Source: Nocardia sp. BMG51109 (lineage in GTDB: Bacteria > Actinomycetota > Actinomycetes > Mycobacteriales > Mycobacteriaceae). From it: DNA of 64,000 nucleotides. The notes beneath the pieces were generated by a model, which had not been told where the DNA came from, searched no databases, and was given only the letters and a program-made list of their open reading frames with translations. Below, in pieces: positions 1 through 9,227 of the stretch (position 1 is the stretch's first letter; every line of letters begins with the position of its first letter). The DNA lies in contig NZ_JAFQ01000004.1 of the NCBI RefSeq assembly GCF_000526215.1, positions 6,262,001-6,326,000 of the forward strand, given 5' to 3'. Both the position numbers and the translations under genes were made by a program.

Positions 1-1616
1 ACGGCTCCGGCCCGCTGCTGTACCTCGACCGGTACTACCGGCAGGAGCAGACCATCCGCCGCGTGCTCACCGAGCGCGCCGCGAGCCATCCGCTCGTCGA
101 CCCGGAAACCGTTCGGCGGCAACTGGATCGGCTGTTCCCGCACACGGCGGGACCGGACGACCCGCCGGACCGGCAGCGGGTGGCCGCGGCGCTGGCGGCC
201 ACGCACTGGACGACCGTGGTGGCCGGCGGCCCGGGAACGGGTAAGACGCACACCATCGCCCGCATCCTGGCGCTGCTGGAGGCCCATCAGCGGGCCGCCC
301 CCGGTGCGCCCGCGCTGCGGATCGCGCTCGCCGCGCCGACCGGCAAGGCCGCTGCGCGCCTGCAGGAATCGGTGCGCGAGCAGGCCGCCGACCTGGACCT
401 GCCGGAACTGACCGCCGCCACGCTGCACCGGCTGCTGGGCTGGCAGCGCGGCGGCGCCACCCGCTTCCGCCATCACGAGTTCAACCGGCTCCCGTACGAC
501 ATCGTCGTCGTCGACGAGACCTCGATGGTGTCGCTGACGATGATGAGCCGCCTGCTCCCGGCGCTGCGCCCGGACACCCGGCTGGTCCTGGTCGGCGATC
601 CGGACCAGCTGGCCTCGGTGGATGCCGGCGCCGTGCTCGCCGATCTGGTCGCGGGACCCGTGGTGGCGGAACCGAATCCGATGCTGGACCGCATCCTCGC
701 CGGTGCCGAGGGCGCCGCCGGTGCCGGCGGTGTCACAGGTGTCGACGGTGTCACTGGTGGCGACGGTGTCGCCGGTGTCACTGGTGTCGCCGGTGCGCGG
801 CCGGACGGAAACCGCGCCGACGCGCCCGCCCACCCCGATGTGCTCACCGCCCGCGAGCGGGACCGCCTGCGCGGCGGCATCGTCCGGCTCACCCGTGGCC
901 GCCGGTTCGGGGGCCGGATCGCGGAGCTCGCGGTCGCGGTCCGGGCCGGCGATGCGGAGACGGCGCTGGCGCTGCTGTCCGACGGTGGCGACGAGCTGTC
1001 GCTGCGGGCCCCCGACGACACCGCCGAGGTGCGCGGCGACGTGGTCCGCGCGGCACGGGAGGCGACGGCGGCGGCCGAACACGGGGAGGCGGCGGGAGCG
1101 CTGGCGGCGATGGAATCGCATCGCCTGCTGTGTGCCCATCGCCAGGGGCAGTTCGGCGTGGAGCGCTGGGACCGGCTGGCGGCGGGCTGGGTGGCCGCCG
1201 CCGGAATCGGCACCGAACCGGGTGTGGGCCAGTGGTTTCCGGGGCAGCCGCTGCTGATCACCGCGAACGATCACGAGGCCCGCATCTACAACGGCGATAC
1301 GGGGGTGATCGTCCGGGCGTCCGACGGGGCGCTGCGCGCGGCCCTGCAGCGCGGCGCCGAACCGTACCTGGTGCACCCCACCCAGTTCCCGGGCGTCACC
1401 ACCGTCTACGCCATGACCATCCACCGCAGCCAGGGCAGCCAGTACGGCACGGTGTCGGTGGTGCTGCCCGGACCCGAATCCACGCTGCTCACCCGGGAAC
1501 TGCTGTACACCGCGATCACCCGGGCCCGCCACCACGCCCGCATCATCGGCACCGAGGAGGCCATCCGGGCGGGGATCGCGCGTCGCGTGCTGCGCGCCAG
1601 CGGCCTGCGGGCATAA
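1..1616 (+). CDS. recD: RecD-like DNA helicase (exodeoxyribonuclease V alpha subunit), 5' end missing
   Basis: Superfamily 1B helicase, alpha subunit of the RecBCD recombination nuclease. The frame is already open at base 3 (reading GSGPLLYLDRYYRQEQ), so the gene starts before the window and about 540 codons are visible. Helicase motifs appear in order: Walker A GGPGTGKT at about nt 225-248, Walker B/motif II VVVDETSM near 500-520, motif III LVGDPDQLASVD near 590-620, motif V TIHRSQGSQYG near 1415-1450 and motif VI YTAITRARHH near 1505-1540. A glycine-valine-threonine low-complexity stretch (nt 715-800, repeats of GVTGVDG type) sits between motif III and the C-terminal half and looks like a lineage-specific insertion. 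recB and recC would lie upstream, outside the window. Stop TAA at 1614-1616. Confidence 0.93.
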   Translation, partial: GSGPLLYLDRYYRQEQTIRRVLTERAASHPLVDPETVRRQLDRLFPHTAGPDDPPDRQRVAAALAATHWTTVVAGGPGTGKTHTIARILALLEAHQRAAPGAPALRIALAAPTGKAAARLQESVREQAADLDLPELTAATLHRLLGWQRGGATRFRHHEFNRLPYDIVVVDETSMVSLTMMSRLLPALRPDTRLVLVGDPDQLASVDAGAVLADLVAGPVVAEPNPMLDRILAGAEGAAGAGGVTGVDGVTGGDGVAGVTGVAGARPDGNRADAPAHPDVLTARERDRLRGGIVRLTRGRRFGGRIAELAVAVRAGDAETALALLSDGGDELSLRAPDDTAEVRGDVVRAAREATAAAEHGEAAGALAAMESHRLLCAHRQGQFGVERWDRLAAGWVAAAGIGTEPGVGQWFPGQPLLITANDHEARIYNGDTGVIVRASDGALRAALQRGAEPYLVHPTQFPGVTTVYAMTIHRSQGSQYGTVSVVLPGPESTLLTRELLYTAITRARHHARIIGTEEAIRAGIARRVLRASGLRA

Positions 1617-1791
1617 CGGGCGACGGAGCCCTCCGGCATGTGATAGCCGATGGGCATAGTTTAGGGTACGGATCCTCGAACGGACGAGTTTCCAAGGGCC
1701 GCTGCGTAATCGAGAGAGAATTCGTACCACTGCTGCTAACCTGAAGCGGCCGTCCGGTCCTTTTCCGGCGGGTGTAGTTTTGTCGATCAGG

Positions 1792-1821
1792 CAGGCTTCG
1801 TGCGGATCCGCGCGAAGCCTG
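1792..1821. promoter_or_regulatory. 30-bp near-perfect palindrome in the leader of the P450 pair
   Basis: Arms CAGGCTTCG and CGAAGCCTG (9 bp, exact) flank a centre that is itself palindromic (GCGGATCCGC). Only one T/G pair breaks full symmetry. It lies 21 bases before the chosen GTG start of the first P450, so it could be a repressor operator or an RNA hairpin over the leader. It would be coding only if the less likely TTG at 1780 were the start. Confidence 0.5.
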
Positions 1822-1842
1822 TTGTGCTGCAATGGTTGTGAG

Positions 1843-3108
1843 GTGAATTCTGCAGTGCCGTCCGGCCCGCAGGCTGTCCCGACCGGAAGGTATTCGGTCC
1901 AGGGGTCTCCCATCGATTCCGACGAACCACGCGCCCTGCTGGACACTCCCGAGTTCGCCGCGGATCCGCACGGTTTCTACCGCGCGATGCGCAGGCAGCA
2001 CGGCTCGATGGTGCCCATCGAACTGTCGCCCGGGGTGCCCGCGACGCTGGTGATCGGGTACCGCACGGCGCTGCGAATCCTCAACGACCCCGACCATTTC
2101 CCGGCCGATCCGCGGTCCTGGCAGGAGACCGTGCCGGAGGACTGCCCGGTGCGGCCGATGATGCAGTGGTACCCCAACGCCCTGCGCAACTCCGGCTCCG
2201 TCCATGCCCGGTACCGGCAGGCCTACGTCACGGCCATCGACGGCATCGACCTGCACGCGCTGCACACCACGGTGGAACAGATCGCGGTGCCGCTGATCAA
2301 CGGCTTCTGCGAGTCGGGTTCGGCGGATCTGGTGTCGCAGTACGCGTTTCCGCTCGTCTTCGAGGCGCTGAACCGGATGGTCGGCTGCTCGACCGAGCTC
2401 GGGCAGCGGGTCGCCGCCGGGATGGCCGCGCTGTTCGACACGGTCAACGCGGCCTGGGGCATGCAGCACCTGTCCGAGGCGCTGATGGAGCTGGTCGCCA
2501 TGCGGCGCGCCGACCACAGCGACGACGTGACCTCGCGGCTGGCCCACCATCGGGCCGAGCTGACCGACGAGGAGATGCTCTACAACCTGATCAGCTTCTA
2601 CGGCGCGGGCCTCGAGCCGATGCAGAACCTCATCGCCAACACGCTGCTGCTGATGCTGACCGACGACCGGTTCGCCGGCGACATGCTCGGCGGCAGCATG
2701 TCCACCCGCGACGCGCTCGACGAGGTCTTGTTCAACGACCCGCCGATGGCGAACTTCTCCATCACCTTCCCGCGCCAGCCGATCCTGATCGACAACGTGT
2801 GGCTGCCCGCGCACCGCCCCGTCGTGATCAGCCTCGCGGGGTGCAACAACGACCCGGCCATCGCCGGGGGCGATCGCACCGGCAATCGCTCGCACCTGGC
2901 CTGGAGTGCCGGGCCGCACGCCTGCCCCGCGAAGTCGGTGGCCTACCTGGTCGCCCAGGACGCCATCGATCAGCTACTCGACGCCCTACCCGAGCTCCGG
3001 CTATCCGGAACCCGCGGTGACATCGTCTGGCGCCCGGGTCCGTTCCACCGGGCCATGACGGCGCTTCCGGTCGTCTTCCCGGCATCACCTCCGTTGAACC
3101 TGGCGTAA
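1843..3108 (+). CDS. Cytochrome P450, CYP157-like, ExxR motif degenerate
   Basis: P450-fold protein of 421 residues. The haem ligand loop is present but unusual: WSAGPHACPAKS with Cys361, where most bacterial P450s have FGxGxHxCxG. The K-helix reads DEVLFNDPP (Glu294 to Phe297), so the arginine of the otherwise near-universal ExxR motif is replaced by Phe. The I-helix reads FYGAGLEPMQN and lacks the usual acid/alcohol-Thr pair. Loss of ExxR is known for Streptomyces CYP157 proteins, which sit next to CYP154 or CYP156 in conservons; here a CYP154-like gene follows after 11 bases, giving the same pairing. Conservon genes cvnA-D are not present on either side. The GTG at 1843 was chosen because it puts the palindrome at 1792-1821 in the leader; its ribosome site is weak. 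Substrate unknown. Confidence 0.82.
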   Translation: MNSAVPSGPQAVPTGRYSVQGSPIDSDEPRALLDTPEFAADPHGFYRAMRRQHGSMVPIELSPGVPATLVIGYRTALRILNDPDHFPADPRSWQETVPEDCPVRPMMQWYPNALRNSGSVHARYRQAYVTAIDGIDLHALHTTVEQIAVPLINGFCESGSADLVSQYAFPLVFEALNRMVGCSTELGQRVAAGMAALFDTVNAAWGMQHLSEALMELVAMRRADHSDDVTSRLAHHRAELTDEEMLYNLISFYGAGLEPMQNLIANTLLLMLTDDRFAGDMLGGSMSTRDALDEVLFNDPPMANFSITFPRQPILIDNVWLPAHRPVVISLAGCNNDPAIAGGDRTGNRSHLAWSAGPHACPAKSVAYLVAQDAIDQLLDALPELRLSGTRGDIVWRPGPFHRAMTALPVVFPASPPLNLA

Positions 3109-3119
3109 AGGAGTATCCG

Positions 3120-4346
<1,227 letters not shown>

Positions 4347-4547
4347 GTGGCGGGGGTTCGGCGGCGGCTGCCCGGTTCGACGATGAATTCTCCGGGCGCC
4401 GAGGGGGATTCGGAATGGACCGGTACGCGGTCGGTGGGGGCCTTCCGGCGCGCCCGAGGGTAGGTCGTGCGGGCGAGCCGCACCGGCACTGCCCGGATGG
4501 CATAGTGTGCGACGAAAGATCTTGTGAGACGGCGCGTGCGGAGAGGC

Positions 4548-5060
4548 ATGATGACGGTGATGATGAGGCGAGCGATGGCGGTCGCGGCGGCGGCCGTTCC
4601 GGCGATGTTCCTGGTCCCGGCGGTCGGCTCCGCGCAGGCGCCGATCTGCGCGGCCGACATGCTGAACGCGACCACCCGGCAGGACGCGGCGCCGAACCCC
4701 GACGGCCAGAACGAACTGTCGATCGTCCTCACCAACACCTCGCCGCAGCCGTGCCTGGTGCAGGGCTTCCCGGGCGTGGACCTGGTCGGCCCCGACGACC
4801 CGGCCTTCGGACCCACCTACTCCCTGCCCCGTCAGGAGACCGGTTTCGCACCCGTGTCGGTGGCGCCCGGCCACGCCGTGAGCAGCGTCGTCACCTACCT
4901 GGCACAGGGCTCGCAGGGCTGGACGCCGGAAAAGATCGTGGTCACCCCGCCGGACACCACCACCCAGCTCGAGGTGCCGTGGACGCCGGGCCTGAGCGTG
5001 CAGCGCCAGGACGCGGCCACCCACCCGGGCACCTTCGTCGGCCCGCTGCGCCCGGCCTGA
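4548..5060 (+). CDS. Secreted DUF4232-family protein
   Basis: Exported protein of about 170 residues. The N-terminus has a clear signal peptide (MMRRAMAVAAAAVPAMFLVPAVGSAQA with cleavage after AQA). The mature part fits the DUF4232 beta-sandwich family: two cysteines (PICAADM and QPCLVQGFPG) that probably form a disulfide, and the NxLSIVLTNTSPQPC pattern typical of the family. The ATG at 4548 was chosen because GGAGAGGC lies directly before it; an in-frame GTG at 4524 is possible but has no ribosome site. Role unknown; many actinobacteria carry several copies as lipoproteins or secreted proteins. A strong hairpin terminator follows at 5114-5149. Confidence 0.8.
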   Translation: MMTVMMRRAMAVAAAAVPAMFLVPAVGSAQAPICAADMLNATTRQDAAPNPDGQNELSIVLTNTSPQPCLVQGFPGVDLVGPDDPAFGPTYSLPRQETGFAPVSVAPGHAVSSVVTYLAQGSQGWTPEKIVVTPPDTTTQLEVPWTPGLSVQRQDAATHPGTFVGPLRPA

Positions 5061-5113
5061 CCGGCGAACCGGGTGCACCGCCTCGTTCCGGGGGCAGCTC
5101 GAAGGATCTGAAG

Positions 5114-5149
5114 AACAGGCCCCTGCACACCGGCGTGCAGGGGCCTGTT
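5114..5149. terminator. Bidirectional hairpin terminator
   Basis: Perfect 15-bp stem: AACAGGCCCCTGCAC at 5114-5128 and GTGCAGGGGCCTGTT at 5135-5149, with a 6-base loop. It lies between two convergent genes (the DUF4232 gene and the PrmC-like methyltransferase) and the stem ends in AA/TT, so it could stop transcription both ways. Confidence 0.85.
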
Positions 5150-5222
5150 CGCGTCGGTCCGGCGGGTGGCGGTCTCGCGAGGGATGCCTCGACGAGGGGG
5201 ACGACGGGATCTCGGTGGCAGA

Positions 5223-6032
5223 TCAGAGGTCTCGACGCCGCATGCCGATGACGGCGGTGGCGTAGAGCGCTTCGGATTCCCTGACGAAAGCCGTAAGTCC
5301 GTGGCGGGCAAAAATTTCCATGGCGCTATCGGCCTGTTCCTCGCTCGACTCGACCAGGACGCTGCCGCCCGGCGCGAGCCATGCGGCGGCCTCGGTGGCC
5401 ACTCGGCGGACGATGTCGAGACCGTCGGGACCGCCGTCCAGGGCGTACCGGGGTTCGTGGTCGCGGGCCTCGGGCGGCATTCGAGCGATCATAGGGGTGG
5501 GCACGTAGGGGGTGTTGGCGATCAGAATGTCCACGTGCCCGGCCAGTGCGGCGGGGAGGGGGTCGAAAAGGTCGCCCTGGTAGACGTGGGCGGACAGCGG
5601 TGCGAGATTGCGGCGGGCACAGGCGACGGCGGCGGGCTCGATATCGCTCGCCGTCAGGTGCACGCGAATTCCGTTCCGCGCCAACTCCGTCGCCGCGGCG
5701 AGCCCGAGCGCTCCGCACCCGCAGCACAGGTCGACCACGACCCGGGTGCCGCCGGAACCGCTGCGGCCCAGGCGAACCGCTTGCTCGACGAGGAATCCGG
5801 TGCGCTGCCGGGGCACGAACACCCCCGGTCCCACCGCCACCCGCAGCCCGCGGAACTCCGCCCAGCCCAACAGGTGTTCCAGCGGTATGCCGGAGATCCG
5901 TTGCGCCACCAGCAATTCGAGTTCCGCGGGGGAGGAGGCCGCGCCGGTGAGCAGCGCGGCCTCCTCCTCGGCGAAGACGCAGCCGGCGCCGCGCAGCGCG
6001 GTGACGACGGTGTCGAGGTCGATTTCGATCAC
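5223..6032 (-). CDS. PrmC/HemK-related protein N5-glutamine methyltransferase, substrate unknown
   Basis: SAM-dependent methyltransferase of 269 residues, close to the PrmC-related family TIGR03704. The SAM-binding motif I reads VVDLCCGCGALG, and the catalytic NPPY-type motif reads ANTPYVP, with Thr in place of the first Pro. The N-terminal helical part contains the GIPLEHLLGWAEFRG segment typical of PrmC/HemK enzymes, which methylate the Gln of the GGQ motif in release factors. The true prmC of actinobacteria normally sits beside prfA, which is not here, so this is a paralogue whose target is not known. The start is GTG at 6032 (MIEIDLDTVVTALRG); no strong ribosome site is visible. Monocistronic, ending at the shared terminator. 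Confidence 0.85.
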   Translation of the reverse strand: MIEIDLDTVVTALRGAGCVFAEEEAALLTGAASSPAELELLVAQRISGIPLEHLLGWAEFRGLRVAVGPGVFVPRQRTGFLVEQAVRLGRSGSGGTRVVVDLCCGCGALGLAAATELARNGIRVHLTASDIEPAAVACARRNLAPLSAHVYQGDLFDPLPAALAGHVDILIANTPYVPTPMIARMPPEARDHEPRYALDGGPDGLDIVRRVATEAAAWLAPGGSVLVESSEEQADSAMEIFARHGLTAFVRESEALYATAVIGMRRRDL

Positions 6033-6082
6033 TTGCCCATTGTGCGGTGGGCGGTCGAGCGGTTATCGCCCGGTCACGGGGT

Positions 6083-6952
6083 TCACCGGGAGGTCGGTAG
6101 CAGGAACGTGCGGGTGGCGTCGAGGTAGATGCCGCGCTGCGCGGCCCGGTTCGGCGGCGGTAGCTGGGACACCAGCTGATCGGTCGAGGTCATCGCGCCG
6201 ACCACCGGGAGTCCCGCGACCATGAAATCGGCGACCGCGCGGCGGATGTGGTTCGGCGAGGTCACCACCACCGTGCTGGTGGCGCCGGCGTCGCGCAGCA
6301 TCCGCGTGCTGAACAGCGCGTTCTGCACCGTCGATCCGGCCCTGTCCTCCACCAGCACCCGGTTGGCGGGAATGCCGTGGCCGATCAGCCAGCCCGCCAT
6401 CGCGACCGCCTCGGGAACGCCGTTCTGCGGGTTGCCGCCGGTGACCACGATCGGCGACGCGGGCGCGGCGATCGCCTGCAGCCAGGCCGCCGTCAGCCGG
6501 TCCACCAGCTCGGGCCGCAGTGAACCGTCCGGCAGCAGGCCGTAGCCGAGCACCGCGATCCCGGTTTGCGGGCCGACCAGCGCCGGCAGCGGATTCGGCA
6601 GCGTGCCGACCGCGGCGGTGACGGCCCCCAGCAGGTTCCGGGTGCCCTGGGCCATGCCGCCGTCGATGGCGCCCAGCCGGTTCAGCGCGGCCTCCCGGGT
6701 GACCAGGTCGCCGGCGTAGTCCGACCAGATGGCCTGCAGCGCGAGCGCCTGGCCGTCGTCGGGCGTGTCGTCGAGTAGTTGCCGCAGGTCACCGAGGCCG
6801 GCGGCCTCGTTGCCGTTGGAGAAGTTGGATTGGGCGGAGTTGTAGAGGGCCGGGCCGTCGGCGGCGGTCGCCGTGGTCACGGCGGGTCCGGCGAGTATGA
6901 GAGCGGCCGCCGATGTGGCGACGGCGAACCGGAGACGCCTTGCGATTGTCAC
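6083..6952 (-). CDS. Exported YdcF/SanA-type DUF218 protein
   Basis: Envelope protein of about 289 residues. The N-terminus (VTIARRLRFAVATSAAALILAGPAVTTATA) is a signal peptide. An alpha-helical segment (about residues 30-130) precedes a DUF218 domain, recognised by GYGLLPDGSLRPELVDRL, the glycine-rich SPIVVTGG strand and DRAGSTVQNALFS, the usual nucleotide-like binding elements of the family. YdcF/SanA proteins are tied to cell-envelope permeability and peptidoglycan, but their ligand is not settled. Two starts are possible, GTG at 6964 and GTG at 6952; 6952 has GGAAAGG at a better distance. It is transcribed away from folD; the intergenic space holds a 14-bp palindrome. Confidence 0.8.
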   Translation of the reverse strand: MTIARRLRFAVATSAAALILAGPAVTTATAADGPALYNSAQSNFSNGNEAAGLGDLRQLLDDTPDDGQALALQAIWSDYAGDLVTREAALNRLGAIDGGMAQGTRNLLGAVTAAVGTLPNPLPALVGPQTGIAVLGYGLLPDGSLRPELVDRLTAAWLQAIAAPASPIVVTGGNPQNGVPEAVAMAGWLIGHGIPANRVLVEDRAGSTVQNALFSTRMLRDAGATSTVVVTSPNHIRRAVADFMVAGLPVVGAMTSTDQLVSQLPPPNRAAQRGIYLDATRTFLLPTSR

Positions 6953-7119
6953 TGCAGTCGACACCTTTCCGAGCGAATGGGTCACGCACGTGGTTTGCTG
7001 GCAATTGTCTAGAGCGCGGTCGAGCCCACAATACGGTCGGCCACCGCACCCGGCGAGGATTTCCGGGTGTGACAATTCTGGATGTAACACGGAGGCGCGA
7101 GCGGCGAATCGGAGCGGAC

Positions 7120-7133
7120 GGCACATATGTGCC
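7120..7133. promoter_or_regulatory. Perfect 14-bp palindrome in the divergent DUF218/folD promoter region
   Basis: GGCACATATGTGCC is an exact inverted repeat, placed about 170 bases upstream of the DUF218 gene start and about 215 upstream of folD. It could be an operator for a dimeric regulator. No linked regulator gene is present and no function is known. Confidence 0.35.
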
Positions 7134-7348
7134 GACGGGTATCGGACGGGGCCCGCTCGGGGTGATCCGTTTCCGCCGGTAGGCCATTTCTCGAGCGAAC
7201 GACCGCGGCGGATCGGCCCGTCGGCCGGGACGGTGCAGCCGGTCGGCGCGGGCAGGGCCGTGACGCGAACAGGACGCCCGGTGGATGCGGGATGGTGGAT
7301 GTGCCTGCCGCGCGGCGCCCGGTCCGGCGACCGTTAAGGTGGGAGGCC

Positions 7349-8203
7349 GTGGACACGACTTCGCTGACCGGTAAGGAAACCGCCGCCGCCCTGAACGCCG
7401 ACACCGAACGGCGCGTCGGCGCGCTCACCGAGAAGAGCGCCGCGCCGCGCCTGGTGCTGGTGGTCGCCAACGACGATCCGGCCAGCGGCTGGTATGTGAA
7501 GTCACTTCGCCGGGCCGCGCAGCGGCTCGGAATCGACTGCGACACCGTCGATCTGGGCGCGGATGCCGCCGCCGACACGATTCGCGCGGAGCTGGCCCGG
7601 CTGAGCGCCGACGCGGCCGTCGACGCCGTGATGCTGCAGACCCCGCTGCCGTCCGGCGTGGAGCTGAACGACGTCAGCGTCGCCATCGCCGCGGCGAAGG
7701 ATGTCGACGGAGTGAGCCCGCTGTCGCTGGGCCTGCTCGGCGCCGGCCTGCCCGGATTCCCGCCGGCCACGGCGGAGGCCGTCGTGGCGCTGGCGAAGCA
7801 TCACGACATTCCGCTGGCCGGTCGGCATGTCGCAATCGTGGGCCGCTCGAACGTGGTGGGCAAGCCGCTGGCCCAGCTGATGCTGGCGGAGAACGCGACC
7901 GTGACCGTATGTCATTCGCGCACGGCCGACCTGCCGGCCGTGACCGCGGCCGCCGACGTCGTGGTCGCGGCGGTGGGCCGCGCGAGACTGATCACCGGTG
8001 CGCACGTCCGCGAGGGCGCGGTGGTCTTCGATGTCGGCACCAACGAGGGCCCGGACGGCGGCATCGTCGGCGACGTGGACCCGGAGTCGGTGCGCGGGAA
8101 GGCCGCGGCGCTGAGCCCGGTGCCGGGCGGCGTCGGCCCGGTGACCACCGCACTGCTGATGCGGCACGTCGTGCTGGCGGCGGAGGCCGCCCGCTCGGCG
8201 TAA
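7349..8203 (+). CDS. folD: FolD, methylenetetrahydrofolate dehydrogenase/cyclohydrolase
   Basis: Bifunctional cytosolic enzyme of one-carbon metabolism: oxidises 5,10-methylene-THF with NADP and hydrolyses the methenyl form to 10-formyl-THF. The length, 284 residues, is standard. Family motifs are all visible: the substrate-binding segment DPASGWYVKSLRRA with the catalytic Tyr and Lys, QTPLP, the DVDG turn, the Rossmann signature VGRSNVVGKP, and the C-terminal SPVPGGVGPVT. The GTG at 7349 is preceded by GGGAGG at good spacing. A cyclodeaminase/cyclohydrolase-fold protein is encoded about 2.5 kb downstream on the other strand (10708-11364), which may act on the same folate forms. Confidence 0.96.
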   Translation: MDTTSLTGKETAAALNADTERRVGALTEKSAAPRLVLVVANDDPASGWYVKSLRRAAQRLGIDCDTVDLGADAAADTIRAELARLSADAAVDAVMLQTPLPSGVELNDVSVAIAAAKDVDGVSPLSLGLLGAGLPGFPPATAEAVVALAKHHDIPLAGRHVAIVGRSNVVGKPLAQLMLAENATVTVCHSRTADLPAVTAAADVVVAAVGRARLITGAHVREGAVVFDVGTNEGPDGGIVGDVDPESVRGKAAALSPVPGGVGPVTTALLMRHVVLAAEAARSA

Positions 8204-8265
8204 CTCCCGCCGGTCATCGCGCAGGTCCCCGGCGGGTGCCGGTCACCGGCCGGTATCCGCGGAGA

Positions 8266-9006
8266 TCACCAGTGCACCGTCACCGGATCCCCGACGCTGA
8301 CGTTGTCGTAGTACCACGCGGCGTCGTCCGGGGGCAGATTGATGCAGCCGTGGCTGACATTCTCGTAGCCCTGCGAATCGACCGACCACGGCGCGGAGTG
8401 CACGAATACCCCGCCCCAGGTCAGCCGCTCGGCGTATTCGCCGTCGAGCAGATAGCCCTCCGGATCGCTGAGCGGAATGCCGATGGTGCGGGAATCGAAC
8501 GTGATGCTCCGATCCTTCTCGATCACCGGGAACGTGCCGACCGGAGTCTCGCGGCCGGGCTTACCCATCGACGCCGGGATCACCCGCGAGCCCTCACCCG
8601 GGACGTTCACGGTGAAGGTGTGCGCGGACATGTCGGCGTCGGCGGTGGTGCCGCCGTTGGTGCGGAAATCCGAGTGGACGTTGCCCACGGTGACCGTCAG
8701 CGGTGTGTCGGCGGGCAGGAATCCGGTGGGCTGCCATACCAATTCGCTGTCGCCGTGCCAGCTGAACGTGCCGTTCAGGTCGCCGACGGAGACCGACCGC
8801 TCGGCCCGGGCCCGGTCGGCGACCGGTGCGGCGAACCGGACGGTCACCGGGTGGGCGATGCCGACGAGTGCGCCGCCGGCCGGCGAGATCGACTGTACGG
8901 GCAGGGGCCGCGGTGCCACCGTCACCGCTGCCGCCGTACCAGATGTGACCGCGGCGAGCGTCGCGATCACCAATGCCAGGAACAAATGCCGAATCGTGTT
9001 CCGCAT
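8266..9006 (-). CDS. L,D-transpeptidase (YkuD), secreted
   Basis: Periplasmic peptidoglycan cross-linking enzyme that makes 3-3 meso-DAP bridges. The 246-residue protein has a signal peptide (MRNTIRHLFLALVIATLAAVTSGTAAA), an Ig-like domain (about residues 30-125, PRPLPVQSISPAGGALVG onward) and a C-terminal YkuD domain with the catalytic signature GGVFVHSAPWS ... VSHGCINL, where the Cys is the acyl-enzyme nucleophile. No lipobox Cys is present. The ATG at 9006 has GGGGGTGGAG upstream. A possible sigma-F-type promoter lies upstream on the same strand: ATACCC (GGGTAT on the minus strand) at 9145-9150 and AACC (GGTT) at 9166-9169, spacing 15, with one mismatch in the -35. Confidence 0.93.
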   Translation of the reverse strand: MRNTIRHLFLALVIATLAAVTSGTAAAVTVAPRPLPVQSISPAGGALVGIAHPVTVRFAAPVADRARAERSVSVGDLNGTFSWHGDSELVWQPTGFLPADTPLTVTVGNVHSDFRTNGGTTADADMSAHTFTVNVPGEGSRVIPASMGKPGRETPVGTFPVIEKDRSITFDSRTIGIPLSDPEGYLLDGEYAERLTWGGVFVHSAPWSVDSQGYENVSHGCINLPPDDAAWYYDNVSVGDPVTVHW

Positions 9007-9227
9007 GGCTCCACCCCCTTCGAGGCGGTGTGGTTTGTGAGATGTCAGAACTTCATGATCATCCACGTCGCCGGATGGTGCTCGGTTCGTAATCAAAATG
9101 CGGCCTGTCGCAATGTCTCCGGTGGCGGTTGGTCTGTTAAGCGTATACCCGGTACGGCCGGGGGTAACCGGACATACCGGGCATCCCGGTGCGCGCTCCG
9201 GCCGGGCTGTCCGTAGCATCGGGGATC

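Noticed and set aside
1780..1842. TTG-initiated N-terminal extension of the first P450
   Set aside because: It would place the 30-bp palindrome inside the coding region, has no ribosome site and does not resemble P450 N-termini. GTG at 1843 is preferred.
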